Assembly (NCBI RefSeq): GCF_020400725.1
Contig: NZ_JAINVG010000025.1
Location: 1 to 64,000, forward strand
DNA from: Streptomyces sp. NK15101
GTDB lineage: Bacteria > Actinomycetota > Actinomycetes > Streptomycetales > Streptomycetaceae
Direction of reading: 5' to 3'
Length of the DNA: 64,000 nucleotides
Shown here in pieces: positions 54,839 to 63,425 of the stretch (position 1 is the stretch's first letter; every line of letters starts with the position of its first letter). The notes under the pieces are model-generated. The model worked only from the letters and a program-made list of their open reading frames with translations, was not told the origin of the DNA and did no database searches. Position numbers and translations under genes: made by a program.

Positions 54839-57800
54839 ATGCAGATCCGGCTGACCGTCCTCGCGCCGTACGCCGGCCACGGCGCCGGGCGCGCCTGCGA
54901 CGTGCTCGTCACGGCCCCCGCCGGGACGGCTCTCGCCGCCGTGGCCTCGAACCTCGCCGCCGCCGTCACCGGCCCCGACACCTCCGCCTCGGGCACGACC
55001 GTGCTCTACGCGGGCGCGGAGCGGCTCGACGGCCGGCGCTGCGTCCTCGGCGAGCCCCCGCTGGTCGACGGCGCGGTCCTCTCCCTCCAGGTCCCCGGCC
55101 CGGACGACCGGGTCGACGAGACGGCCTCCGCCCGGCTGCACGTGGTGGCCGGACCGGACGCGGGCGGAGTGCACCTGCTGCACGGCGGAGCGATCAGAAT
55201 CGGCCGTTCCGCCGACGCCGACGTGCCCCTCGACGACCCCGACGTCTCCCGCGCCCACTGCACGGTGACCGTCGGCGAGGACGGCCGGGTCACGGTCTCC
55301 GACCGCGGCTCGACGAACGGCACGACGCTCGACGGCGTGCCCGTCGGCGACCGCCCGGTGCCGCTCCGCCCGGGCGCGCTGCTGCGCATCGGCGAGTCCG
55401 CCCTCCGGCTGACGGGCCCCGGTGGTACGGACGCGTCGGCGACCGCACCGGACGGCGAGGGCCACCTGCGCGTCGCCCGCTGCACGGGCGTCCCGGACCG
55501 CACCGGCCGGGCGGGATCGGCCGACCACACCACCCACGGCGGCGCGCGCGGCATCGCGTTCGGCGAGGTCTACGACGGGGGCCACGCGCACGCGGGGGAC
55601 GCGCACGACGGCGCCTCCTTCGACGACGGCCGCGGCGGGGCCGAGCCGCACGGCAGGACCCGGCAGACCGACCCCGCCCCGGGGGACGCCCCCGCGGCGC
55701 CCGCACCTCCCGCCGCCCCCGCGCGCGGCGGCGGCAAGCGCGGGCTCGGCGCGTGGGCCCGGCGCCTCGCGGGCGGCCGCGAGGAGCCCCCGGCCCCCGC
55801 CGCCGGCCCCCACGCCTCCCCGGACACGCACGCGGGCGTCCGGCCCGGCCCCGGCGCGCGGGGCGGCGCCCCCGGCCCCGTACCGCGCGCCGACACCTGG
55901 CCCGACCCCGCCACCGTCCTGCTCACCGCCCTCGGCCCGGGCCCCCGGCTCTGGGAGCGGGGCCAGGACCACCCCGAGTCCCTGGTGGTCCGGCTCGGCA
56001 CGACCGACCGCGCCGAACTCTCCGGCGTGCCGGTCACCGTCGGACTGCGCGAGGCCGGGTCCCTCGGCCTGGCGGGCCCCGGCGACCGGCTCACCGGGCT
56101 CGCGCGCTCGGTCGTGGCCCAGCTCGCCGCCCTGCACTCCCCCTCCGACCTGGAGATCGTCCTCATCAGCGCCGACCGGAACCGCTCCATGGAGGAGCGG
56201 CGCCGCGCCTGGGGCTGGCTCGGCTGGCTCCCGCACGTCCGGCCGGCCCACGGCCAGGACTGCCGACTGCTCCTGGCGTACGACCGCGACCAGGCCCACG
56301 CGCGCACGGCCGAACTGACCCGGCGGCTCGACGACGGGCCGCTCGGCCCCGGCTGGCCCAGCGCCGACCGCGCGTCCGTCGCCGAGGCCGCGGCCCGCCA
56401 CGAGGGGCCGACGACGGTCGTGATCGTCGACGGCGACCCCGGATCCGCGGCACTGCGCGAGACGGTCGCACGGCTCGCGGGCGTGGGCGCGGCGGCCGGC
56501 ATCCACCTCCTGTGCCTCGCCGAGGCGCCCTCAGCCACCCCGGACTCGCCCGTGGCCGCCACGTACGAGGCCGCGTGCGCCGCGTCCCTCGCCTTCCGCG
56601 AGTGCGGGGCCGCGGCGCTCCTGAGCGGCGACGTGGCGACGGCCCTGCGGCTGCTGCGCACCTCCGGCGGGCGGCTCGCGGGCCACGGCACCGTCGGCGT
56701 CGTCGACGCGGTCTCCGTCGCCTGGGCCGAGCGGTTCGGCCGGGCCCTCGCCCCGCTGCGCCCCGAGACGGCCGCGGCGCCGGGCGCCCGGGCCGCCGCG
56801 CTGCCCCCGTCGGCCCGGCTCCTCGACGAGCTCGGGCTCGCCCGGGCCACCCCCGCCTCCCTGATGGCCCGCTGGGCGTCCGCCGGGGACGGCACGGCCG
56901 TCCTGGGCGCGGGGCCGCGCGGGCCGCTCGCCGTGGACCTCGCCAAGGAGGGCCCGCACCTGCTGATCGAGGGCCCGGCGGGCAGCGGGCGGACGGAGCT
57001 GCTCCGCTCGATCGCCGCCTCGCTCGCGGCGGGCGGCCGCCCGGACCGGCTCGGGCTGCTCCTCGTGGACGGCGCGGGCGGCGAGCGCGGCGAGGGCCTC
57101 TCGGTCTGTACGGAGCTGCCGCACGTCACCGAGCACCTGGTCGCCTCGGACCCGGTGCGGATGCGGGAGTTCGCCCAGGCGCTCGGCGCCGAGCTGAAGC
57201 GCCGGGCGGAGCTGCTGGGAGACGGCCACTTCGCCGACCGCCGCGGCGGCCGCACGCCCGTCGCCGACCGGCTGATCGGGCAGCGCGCCCCGAGCGCGGC
57301 GGAGACCGTGCCCCAGGGAGCCCGCGCGACCGTCCGCGTCCCGGACGCCGGTGACCTCGCGGACCGCCCCAGCGGCCGCACGCTGCGCACGGGCGACGGC
57401 ACGATCGGCGCGCTCCCCAGCAGCGGCCGGGTGCCGCGCGCGGGGGCGGACGACGTGACGGGCCGCACGAGCGGCCGCGTCCCGCACCCGGGCACGGGCG
57501 AGCTCGGCGGCCGCCCCAGCAGCCGCACTCTCCGCACGACCGACCCGGACCCCACGGACCACCCGGGCGTCCGCCCGCCGCGCACGGCCGCGGACGACGC
57601 GCCGAGCCGCACGAGCGGCCGCGTGCCGCGCCCCGGCGCGGAGGACCTCACCGACCGCTCCAGCGGACGCGTGCCCTACCCGGGGGCGGGCGACGTGACG
57701 GGCCGGCCCAGCGGCCGTGTCCCGTACCCGGGCGCGGAAGACGTCACCGGCCGCTCCAGCAGCCGCACCCCGTACCCCGGCGCCGACGACGTCGCCGGTC

Positions 57801-58912
57801 GCTCCAGCGGACGCGTCCCCCACCCCGGCGCGGGCGATCTCGGCGACCGCCCGAGCGGGCGCGTCTCCCGGGCCGGTGACCTCACGGACCGCCCCAGCGG
57901 GCGCGTGCCCCGTGCCGGCGACGGGGCCCTCGACGAGCGGTCCGGCGCGCGGGCGCGGTCCGGCGGGGACCCCTTCCTGGCCGACACGCCCAGCGGGCGG
58001 CTGCCGCGGCGGGACGGCGGATCCTTCGACGACCGCCCGAGCAGCCGCACCCTCCGCACGGGCGACGGCGACCTCACCGAGCACCCGAGCGGCCGCACCC
58101 CGCGCGCGGGCGCAGGCGACGTCACCGCCCGGACCAGCGGCCGCGTGCCGTACCCCGGCGCCGACGACGTGACCGGCCGCTCCAGCAGCCGCACCCCGTA
58201 CCCCGGCGCCGACGACGCGACCGGTCGGCCCGGCAGTCGCGCCGCCCACCCCACCACCGACGACCCCACCGCCCGGGCCGGCGGCCGCGTCCCCCACCCC
58301 GCCACCGAGGAGTCCGCGGGGCGGATCCCGCGGCCCGCTTCCGGGGAGCAGGCGCCCGTGCGGGCGGCGGGGGCCGGGCAGCTGCCGCGGCTCGTCGTCC
58401 TCGTCGACGACTTCGACGCCCTGGTCGCCCCCGCGCTCGGCGCCCCCGGCCGGCCGGCCGCCGGGTCCGTCGTGCGGGCCCTGGAGGCCGTCGCCCGGCA
58501 CGGCGAGCGGCTCGGGGTGCACCTCGTGGCGACCTCGGCGCGCCCGGACCGCACCGTCGACACGGAGCTGGCCCACGGGGCCCGGCTGCGGATCGTGCTC
58601 GACGCGCCCCCGGTGGCGGCGGGCCCGGACGTGCCGGCGGCCGGACGGGGCCGCCTCGGGCATCCGGACGGCCGGGTGACCCCCTTCCAGGCGGGTCGCG
58701 TCACGGGCCGGATCCCCCGGACGGCGACGCTCCGCCCGACGGTCGTCCCGCTGGAGTGGGAGCGGATGGGCGATCCGCCCACCCGTCGCCCGGTCCGCGA
58801 GCTGGGCAACGGGCCGACGGACCTGGCGCTCCTGGCGAGCGCGCTGGACCGTGCGGCGCGCTCGGTCGAGGCGACGCCCGTGCCCCCGCTGACCCCCGCC
58901 ACACACGGCTGA
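54839..58912 (+). CDS. FHA domain and FtsK/SpoIIIE-like ATPase with internal repeat insertion
   Basis: A 1357-residue protein. Residues 1-85 may be a ubiquitin-like fold (MQIRLTVLAP...). The FHA domain at about 100-190 has the phosphothreonine-binding residues in IRIGRS, SRAHC and DRGSTNGT. After a linker come ATPase-like regions: one without Walker A (about 360-640), then Walker A EGPAGSGRTELL (about 707). Walker B VVLVDDFDAL comes only at about 1185. Between them lie ~370 residues of ~20 repeats of type R.SGRVP.PGA.DVTG. EssC/EccC of type VII systems also joins FHA and FtsK domains. Divergent from pkaA; a substrate of these kinases is plausible. Confidence 0.87.
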   Translation: MQIRLTVLAPYAGHGAGRACDVLVTAPAGTALAAVASNLAAAVTGPDTSASGTTVLYAGAERLDGRRCVLGEPPLVDGAVLSLQVPGPDDRVDETASARLHVVAGPDAGGVHLLHGGAIRIGRSADADVPLDDPDVSRAHCTVTVGEDGRVTVSDRGSTNGTTLDGVPVGDRPVPLRPGALLRIGESALRLTGPGGTDASATAPDGEGHLRVARCTGVPDRTGRAGSADHTTHGGARGIAFGEVYDGGHAHAGDAHDGASFDDGRGGAEPHGRTRQTDPAPGDAPAAPAPPAAPARGGGKRGLGAWARRLAGGREEPPAPAAGPHASPDTHAGVRPGPGARGGAPGPVPRADTWPDPATVLLTALGPGPRLWERGQDHPESLVVRLGTTDRAELSGVPVTVGLREAGSLGLAGPGDRLTGLARSVVAQLAALHSPSDLEIVLISADRNRSMEERRRAWGWLGWLPHVRPAHGQDCRLLLAYDRDQAHARTAELTRRLDDGPLGPGWPSADRASVAEAAARHEGPTTVVIVDGDPGSAALRETVARLAGVGAAAGIHLLCLAEAPSATPDSPVAATYEAACAASLAFRECGAAALLSGDVATALRLLRTSGGRLAGHGTVGVVDAVSVAWAERFGRALAPLRPETAAAPGARAAALPPSARLLDELGLARATPASLMARWASAGDGTAVLGAGPRGPLAVDLAKEGPHLLIEGPAGSGRTELLRSIAASLAAGGRPDRLGLLLVDGAGGERGEGLSVCTELPHVTEHLVASDPVRMREFAQALGAELKRRAELLGDGHFADRRGGRTPVADRLIGQRAPSAAETVPQGARATVRVPDAGDLADRPSGRTLRTGDGTIGALPSSGRVPRAGADDVTGRTSGRVPHPGTGELGGRPSSRTLRTTDPDPTDHPGVRPPRTAADDAPSRTSGRVPRPGAEDLTDRSSGRVPYPGAGDVTGRPSGRVPYPGAEDVTGRSSSRTPYPGADDVAGRSSGRVPHPGAGDLGDRPSGRVSRAGDLTDRPSGRVPRAGDGALDERSGARARSGGDPFLADTPSGRLPRRDGGSFDDRPSSRTLRTGDGDLTEHPSGRTPRAGAGDVTARTSGRVPYPGADDVTGRSSSRTPYPGADDATGRPGSRAAHPTTDDPTARAGGRVPHPATEESAGRIPRPASGEQAPVRAAGAGQLPRLVVLVDDFDALVAPALGAPGRPAAGSVVRALEAVARHGERLGVHLVATSARPDRTVDTELAHGARLRIVLDAPPVAAGPDVPAAGRGRLGHPDGRVTPFQAGRVTGRIPRTATLRPTVVPLEWERMGDPPTRRPVRELGNGPTDLALLASALDRAARSVEATPVPPLTPATHG
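57350..58330 (+). repeat. ~50-bp coding repeats inside the FHA/FtsK-like gene
   Basis: About twenty degenerate units of 15-18 codons, each with the heart (S/T/P)SGR(V/T)P followed by (Y/H/R)PGA.D(V/L)(T/A)(G/D)R. The DNA repeats in step with the protein. Some adjacent units are nearly identical, as in the pair TPYPGADDV near 57770 and 58190. Confidence 0.85.
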
Positions 58913-58952
58913 CGCCACGTCACGAGGGCATCACGATCACCCGCTTGACACG

Positions 58953-58958
58953 GAAGGC
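58953..58958 (+). promoter_or_regulatory. Possible -35 box of the sugar ABC operon
   Basis: TTGACA, a perfect -35 hexamer, in the 138-bp gap before the substrate-binding protein gene. No -10 box at normal spacing is evident, so the call is weak. Confidence 0.3.
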
Positions 58959-59050
58959 GGTATTGCGGGCCTCCGCGGCCCGGCGTAGACCTGTCGGACG
59001 GACAGCGAAACGCACGGGACAGCGAAGCGCACGGGAGAGACGGGGCAGCG

Positions 59051-60412
59051 ATGCGTACAACTCTTCGTCCACGCAAGGCCGCAGTGACCCTCACGGCGTT
59101 GACGGCGGTGGCCGCACTCGCCCTCGCGGGCTGCGGCGACGACGGCACCTCGAAGGATCCGGAGCCCGCACCGAACCGCGACCTCTCCCTGAAGGGCGAG
59201 AAGATCGAGGTCGCCGCCGTCTGGACGGGACCCGAGCAGGAGAACTTCACCAAGGTCCTGAAGGAGTTCGAGAAGCGCACCGGCGCGACCGTCACCTTCG
59301 TGCCCGCCCAGGACCCGATCGTCAACTTCCTCGGCACGAAGATCGCCGGCGGTTCGCCGCCGGACGTGGCGATGCTCCCGCAGGTGGGCGCGATCCAGCA
59401 GGCCGCCGCCCAGAAGTGGCTGAAGCCGGTCGGCCCGGACGCCAAGGCCGCGCTGGCGGCGAACTACTCGCGCGGCTGGCAGGATCTCGGCGCGGTGGAC
59501 GGCACCCAGTACGGGGTCTACTTCAAGGCCGCCAACAAGTCCCTGGTCTGGTACAACAGCGCCGTCTTCGAGAACGCGGGCGCCTCCGAGCCGAAGACCT
59601 GGAAGGACTTCCTCGCCACCGCCGAGACGATCTCCGCCTCCGGCGTGACCCCGGTCTCGGTCGGCGGCGCGGACGGCTGGACGCTCACCGACTGGTTCGA
59701 GAACGTCTACCTCTCGCAGGCCGGCCCGGCCAAGTACGACCAGTTGGCGAAGCACGAGATCAAGTGGACGGACCCGTCCGTCGCCGCCGCCCTGAAGACC
59801 CTCGCCGAGCTCTTCGGCAAGCCGGCGCTGATCGCGGGCGGACCGGGCGGCGCGCTGCAGACGGAGTACCCGGCCTCGGTCACGCAGACCTTCACGGGCG
59901 GCGACCAGCCCAAGGGGGCGATGGTCTTCGAGGGCGACTTCGCCGCCGTCAACATCGCGCAGACCAAGGCGGAGATCGGGAAGGACGCGAAGGTCTTCCC
60001 CTTCCCGAAGGTCGGCGACGGCGGCACGGTCCCGGTGGTGACGGCCGGCGACGCGGCCGTGGCCCTGAAGGACACCAAGGGCGCGCAGGCGCTGCTCGCC
60101 TTCCTCGCCTCCCCGGACGCGGCGAAGATCTGGGCGGCCGAGGGCGGCTTCCTCTCCCCCAACAAGAACCTGGACCCGGCGGCGTACCCGAACGACGTCC
60201 AGCGCGAGATCGCCAAGGCGCTCATCGGCGCCGGTGACGACTTCCGCTTCGACATGTCGGACCAGATGCCGCAGTCCTTCGGCGGGACGCCGGGCAAGGG
60301 CGAGTGGAAGGCGCTCCAGGACTTCCTGAAGAACCCGAAGGACGTCGCCGGGACCCAGGCCCGCCTGGAGGCGGACGCGGCGAAGGCGTACAAGGCCGCC
60401 GCGAAGGGCTGA
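59051..60412 (+). CDS. Sugar ABC transporter substrate-binding lipoprotein
   Basis: A 453-residue solute-binding protein of the CUT1 family. Lipobox LALAGC; lipidated Cys28. The mature part reads VAAVWTGPEQENFTKVLKEFEKRTG and later GTQYGVYFKAANKSLVWYNSAVFENAG, typical of oligosaccharide-binding proteins. First gene of a three-gene operon with two permeases; no ATPase gene is next to them, as usual in Streptomyces where MsiK serves many systems. The sugar is unknown. Confidence 0.93.
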   Translation: MRTTLRPRKAAVTLTALTAVAALALAGCGDDGTSKDPEPAPNRDLSLKGEKIEVAAVWTGPEQENFTKVLKEFEKRTGATVTFVPAQDPIVNFLGTKIAGGSPPDVAMLPQVGAIQQAAAQKWLKPVGPDAKAALAANYSRGWQDLGAVDGTQYGVYFKAANKSLVWYNSAVFENAGASEPKTWKDFLATAETISASGVTPVSVGGADGWTLTDWFENVYLSQAGPAKYDQLAKHEIKWTDPSVAAALKTLAELFGKPALIAGGPGGALQTEYPASVTQTFTGGDQPKGAMVFEGDFAAVNIAQTKAEIGKDAKVFPFPKVGDGGTVPVVTAGDAAVALKDTKGAQALLAFLASPDAAKIWAAEGGFLSPNKNLDPAAYPNDVQREIAKALIGAGDDFRFDMSDQMPQSFGGTPGKGEWKALQDFLKNPKDVAGTQARLEADAAKAYKAAAKG

Positions 60413-60419
60413 GGCCGAC

Positions 60420-61727
60420 ATGCCGGCCACCAGCACCAGAGGCAGGGGCAGGAGCAGGGCGGTCGCGGCGGGTTTCCTGCTCCCCGCCCTGCTCCTGCTC
60501 GGCGCGCTCGTCGTCTACCCGATCGGGTACTCCGTCCGGCGGTCGCTCTTCGACCGTTCCGACACCTCCTTCGTCGGCTTCGACAACTACCTCGCGCTCG
60601 TCACCGACGACTCGCTCCGCACCGCCGTCCGCAACAACCTGATCTGGCTGGTGGTGGCCCCGGCGGTCGCCACCGCGCTCGGTCTGGTCTTCGCGGTGCT
60701 GACCGAACGCGTGCGCTGGGGCACGGCGTTCAAGCTGGTCGTCTTCATGCCTATGGCGATCTCGATGCTCGCCGCCGGGATCATCTTCCGGCTGGTCTAC
60801 GAGCAGGACCCGGACCGGGGGGTCGCCAACGCGGTCTGGGTGGGGGTCCACGACACCTTCGCCGAGTCCTCCGGCTTCCCGCGGGCCCGGCCGCTGCCCG
60901 TGCATCCGCTGGAGGCGGCCGGCGGCGGCGCGTTCGTCACCGAGGAGCCGGTGCGGGCGGGGGTGCCGGTGCTGCTGCCGCTGGTCGGGGTGGCGCCGGC
61001 GCAGATGCCCCCCGACGCCCGCCCGGCGCACGCGCCGACCGCGGCGGGCACCGAGATCACCGGGACGGCCTGGCTGGACTTCACCCGGGGCGGCGGCGGG
61101 AAGCCGAACGCGGTCGATCCGAAGGAGCTGGGCCTGAAGGGGCTGCGGATCGAGGCGGTACGGGACGGGAAGGTGGTCGCGACGGCCACGGCGGCGGCCG
61201 ACGGCAGCTTCACCCTGCCGGCGGACCGCGCCGACGGGGCCGTGCTGCGGCTGCCCGCGAGCAACTTCCGGGAGCAGTACAACGGCGTGGAGTGGCTGGG
61301 CCCTTCGCTCGTCACCCCGGCGGTGATCGGGGCGTACGTGTGGATGTGGGCCGGGTTCGCGATGGTCCTGATCGGCGCCGGGCTCGCGGCCGTGCCGCGC
61401 GAACTCCTGGAGGCGGCGCGGGTGGACGGGGCGAACGAGTGGCAGGTGTTCCGGCGGATCACGGTGCCGCTCCTGGCGCCGGTCCTCGTGGTCGTCCTGG
61501 TCACCCTGATGATCAACGTGCTCAAGGTCTTCGACCTGGTCTTCGTCATCGCACCGGGCTCCGCGCAGGACGACGCGAACGTGCTCGCGCTCCAGCTGTA
61601 CCGCTCGTCCTTCGGCACGGACGCGGACCTCGGGGTCGGCTCGGCCATCGCCGTCGTCCTGCTCCTCCTCGTGCTGCCGGTGATGGTGGTCAACATCCGC
61701 CGCATCCGAAGGGAGTCCCGCCGATGA
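60420..61727 (+). CDS. Sugar ABC permease with large extracytoplasmic insertion
   Basis: A 435-residue permease, about 130 residues longer than normal CUT1 permeases. Segments 1-3 lie at about 15-135 (FLLPALLLLGALVVYPIGYS, NLIWLVVAPAVATALGLVF, VVFMPMAISMLAAGIIFRL). Residues about 145-290 form an inserted domain outside the membrane, with a region of carboxypeptidase-regulatory/transthyretin-like beta pattern (GLRIEAVRDGKVVATATAAA, DGSFTLPA). The EAA loop REL LEAARVDGANEWQVFRRITVPLL is intact. Starts 8 bp after the binding-protein gene and overlaps the next permease by ATGA. Confidence 0.92.
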   Translation: MPATSTRGRGRSRAVAAGFLLPALLLLGALVVYPIGYSVRRSLFDRSDTSFVGFDNYLALVTDDSLRTAVRNNLIWLVVAPAVATALGLVFAVLTERVRWGTAFKLVVFMPMAISMLAAGIIFRLVYEQDPDRGVANAVWVGVHDTFAESSGFPRARPLPVHPLEAAGGGAFVTEEPVRAGVPVLLPLVGVAPAQMPPDARPAHAPTAAGTEITGTAWLDFTRGGGGKPNAVDPKELGLKGLRIEAVRDGKVVATATAAADGSFTLPADRADGAVLRLPASNFREQYNGVEWLGPSLVTPAVIGAYVWMWAGFAMVLIGAGLAAVPRELLEAARVDGANEWQVFRRITVPLLAPVLVVVLVTLMINVLKVFDLVFVIAPGSAQDDANVLALQLYRSSFGTDADLGVGSAIAVVLLLLVLPVMVVNIRRIRRESRR

Positions 61728-62647
61728 CGCCGCGCACCACCGAGACCGCAGCAGGGACCACGGCCGAGACCACCCCCCGGAGCACCCCCGGGTCCGGCGC
61801 GCGCCTCGCCGCCCGGCTCGCCGGCGGGGCCGCGTCCGGGGCCGTCCGGGTCTTCCTCCTCCTCGCGGGCCTGTTCTGGCTGATGCCGACGGTCGGACTG
61901 CTGCTCTCCTCGCTCCGCTCGCCGTCCGACATCGCGGCGAGCGGCTGGTGGCAGGTGTTCACGGCCCCGGCCCAGCTGACCGTGGAGAACTACGACCGTC
62001 TCCTGGCGAACGACACGATCACCGGCTCGCTGGTCTCCACCGTCCTGATCACCGTCCCGGCCACCCTCCTGGTCCTGCTCATCGGCTCGCTCGCCGGTTA
62101 CGCCTTCGCGTGGCTGGATTTCCCGGGCCGGGACTGGTGGTTCCTGGGCGTGGTCGCGCTCCTCGTGGTGCCGGTGCAGGTGGCCCTGGTGCCGGTGTCG
62201 AAGCTGTTCGGGGCGGTGGGGCTCTTCGAGACGACGGCCGGGGTGGTCCTCTTCCACACGGCCTTCGGCCTGCCGTTCGCGATCTTCCTGCTGCGGAACT
62301 TCTTCGCGGAGATCCCGCGCGAGCTGCTCGAGGCGGCGCGGCTCGACGGGGCGGGCGAAATCCGTCTCTTCACCCGGGTGGTGCTGCCGCTCGGCGGTCC
62401 GGCGATCGCCTCGCTGGGGATCTTCCAGTTCCTGTGGGTGTGGAACGACATGCTGATCGCGCTGATCTTCGCGGACTCGCAGTCGCCGCCGATCACGGTG
62501 GCGCTCCAGCAGCAGGTGCGCCAGTTCGGCAACAACGTGGACGTGCTCGCGCCGGGGGCGTTCGTGTCGATGGTGGTGCCGCTGGTGGTGTTCTTCGCGT
62601 TCCAGCGGCAGTTCGCCTCGGGGGTGATGGCGGGCGCGGTGAAGTAG
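61724..62647 (+). CDS. Sugar ABC permease, second subunit
   Basis: A 307-residue CUT1 permease (MalG-like) with six segments and EAA loop RELLEAARLDGAGEIRLFTRVVLPL (about 208). The ATG at 61724 overlaps the stop of the upstream permease. The Thr/Ala-rich N-terminus (about 30 residues) is cytosolic. It converges on the TetR gene with 11 bp between stops. Confidence 0.94.
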   Translation: MTPRTTETAAGTTAETTPRSTPGSGARLAARLAGGAASGAVRVFLLLAGLFWLMPTVGLLLSSLRSPSDIAASGWWQVFTAPAQLTVENYDRLLANDTITGSLVSTVLITVPATLLVLLIGSLAGYAFAWLDFPGRDWWFLGVVALLVVPVQVALVPVSKLFGAVGLFETTAGVVLFHTAFGLPFAIFLLRNFFAEIPRELLEAARLDGAGEIRLFTRVVLPLGGPAIASLGIFQFLWVWNDMLIALIFADSQSPPITVALQQQVRQFGNNVDVLAPGAFVSMVVPLVVFFAFQRQFASGVMAGAVK

Positions 62648-62658
62648 CCCCCGGGGGG

Positions 62659-63258
62659 TCACGCCTTGAGCGCCGCCACCGCCGAGCGCGCGAGTTCGTC
62701 CACGTACCCCTTCGGCAGGGGCGTGCGGACGACGACGAGGCGCCAGTAGAGCGGGCCGACGGCCAGGTCGAGGGCCTTGCCCGGGTCGGCGCCCTCGGGG
62801 AGTTCGCCGCGTGCGACGGCCTCGCGGACGATCTGGGTCATGACGCCCTGCTGTCCGTCGAGCAGCACGGCCTTGACGGTCTCGGCGATCTCGGGGTGCC
62901 GGGCGGCCTCGACGAGCAGGTCCGGGATGACCTGGGAGGCGACCGGGTGGCGCAGGGCGTGCGAGGCCACTTCGAGGAGGGCGCGCACGTCCCCGTACAG
63001 GGAGCCGCTGGCGGGTGCCGGGAGGCCCTGGGCGGCGAAGGCGCCGACGAGGTCCAGGACGAGGGAGAGCTTGGACTTCCAGCGCCGGTAGACGGCGGTC
63101 TTGCCGACGCCCGCGCGGCGCGCGATGCCCTCGATGGACATCCGGGCGAAGCCGACGGCCGCGAGCTCCTCGAAGACGGCGGCGCGGATGGCCTCGGTCA
63201 CGTCCTCGCGGAGTACGGCGGCTCCGGCGGGGGCGCGGCGGGGGGTCGGGTCGGTCAT
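62659..63258 (-). CDS. TetR-family regulator
   Basis: A 199-residue regulator. The HTH at about 20-65 reads ITEAIRAAVFEELAAVGFARMSIEGIARRAGVGKTAVYRRWKSK-like in pattern (family motif GVGKTAVYRRW intact). The ligand domain is 75-195. ATG at 63256-63258; TAGGAT 7 nt upstream may be the -10 of a leaderless message or AGGA may serve as ribosome binding site; an ATG 9 bp upstream is also in frame. It is divergent from an ABC-2 exporter gene, which it probably controls, given the shared 167-bp region with repeats. Confidence 0.9.
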   Translation of the reverse strand: MTDPTPRRAPAGAAVLREDVTEAIRAAVFEELAAVGFARMSIEGIARRAGVGKTAVYRRWKSKLSLVLDLVGAFAAQGLPAPASGSLYGDVRALLEVASHALRHPVASQVIPDLLVEAARHPEIAETVKAVLLDGQQGVMTQIVREAVARGELPEGADPGKALDLAVGPLYWRLVVVRTPLPKGYVDELARSAVAALKA

Positions 63259-63281
63259 GAACGGCATCCTAACCAACGGCG

Positions 63282-63357
63282 ACGCCCCGAGGGCGTTACG
63301 ACGATACGGTTGCGTTCCGTCGTGGGAGCGTCCTAACCTCACCGTAGCGACGATACG
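63282..63357. promoter_or_regulatory. Repeats in the TetR/ABC-2 exporter divergent promoter
   Basis: ACGCCC-CGA-GGGCGT (63282-63296) is a compact palindrome. CGACGATACG occurs at 63299-63308 and again at 63348-63357. TetR operators are usually 15-20-bp palindromes, so the 63300-63331 stretch with ACGACG/CGTCGT ends is a further candidate. Confidence 0.45.
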
Positions 63358-63425
63358 AACCCGTCCCATCGCCGACGGCGCATGCGTCCACGCATGCGCG
63401 CACCCCTCGTCGAAAGCGCCCGCCC

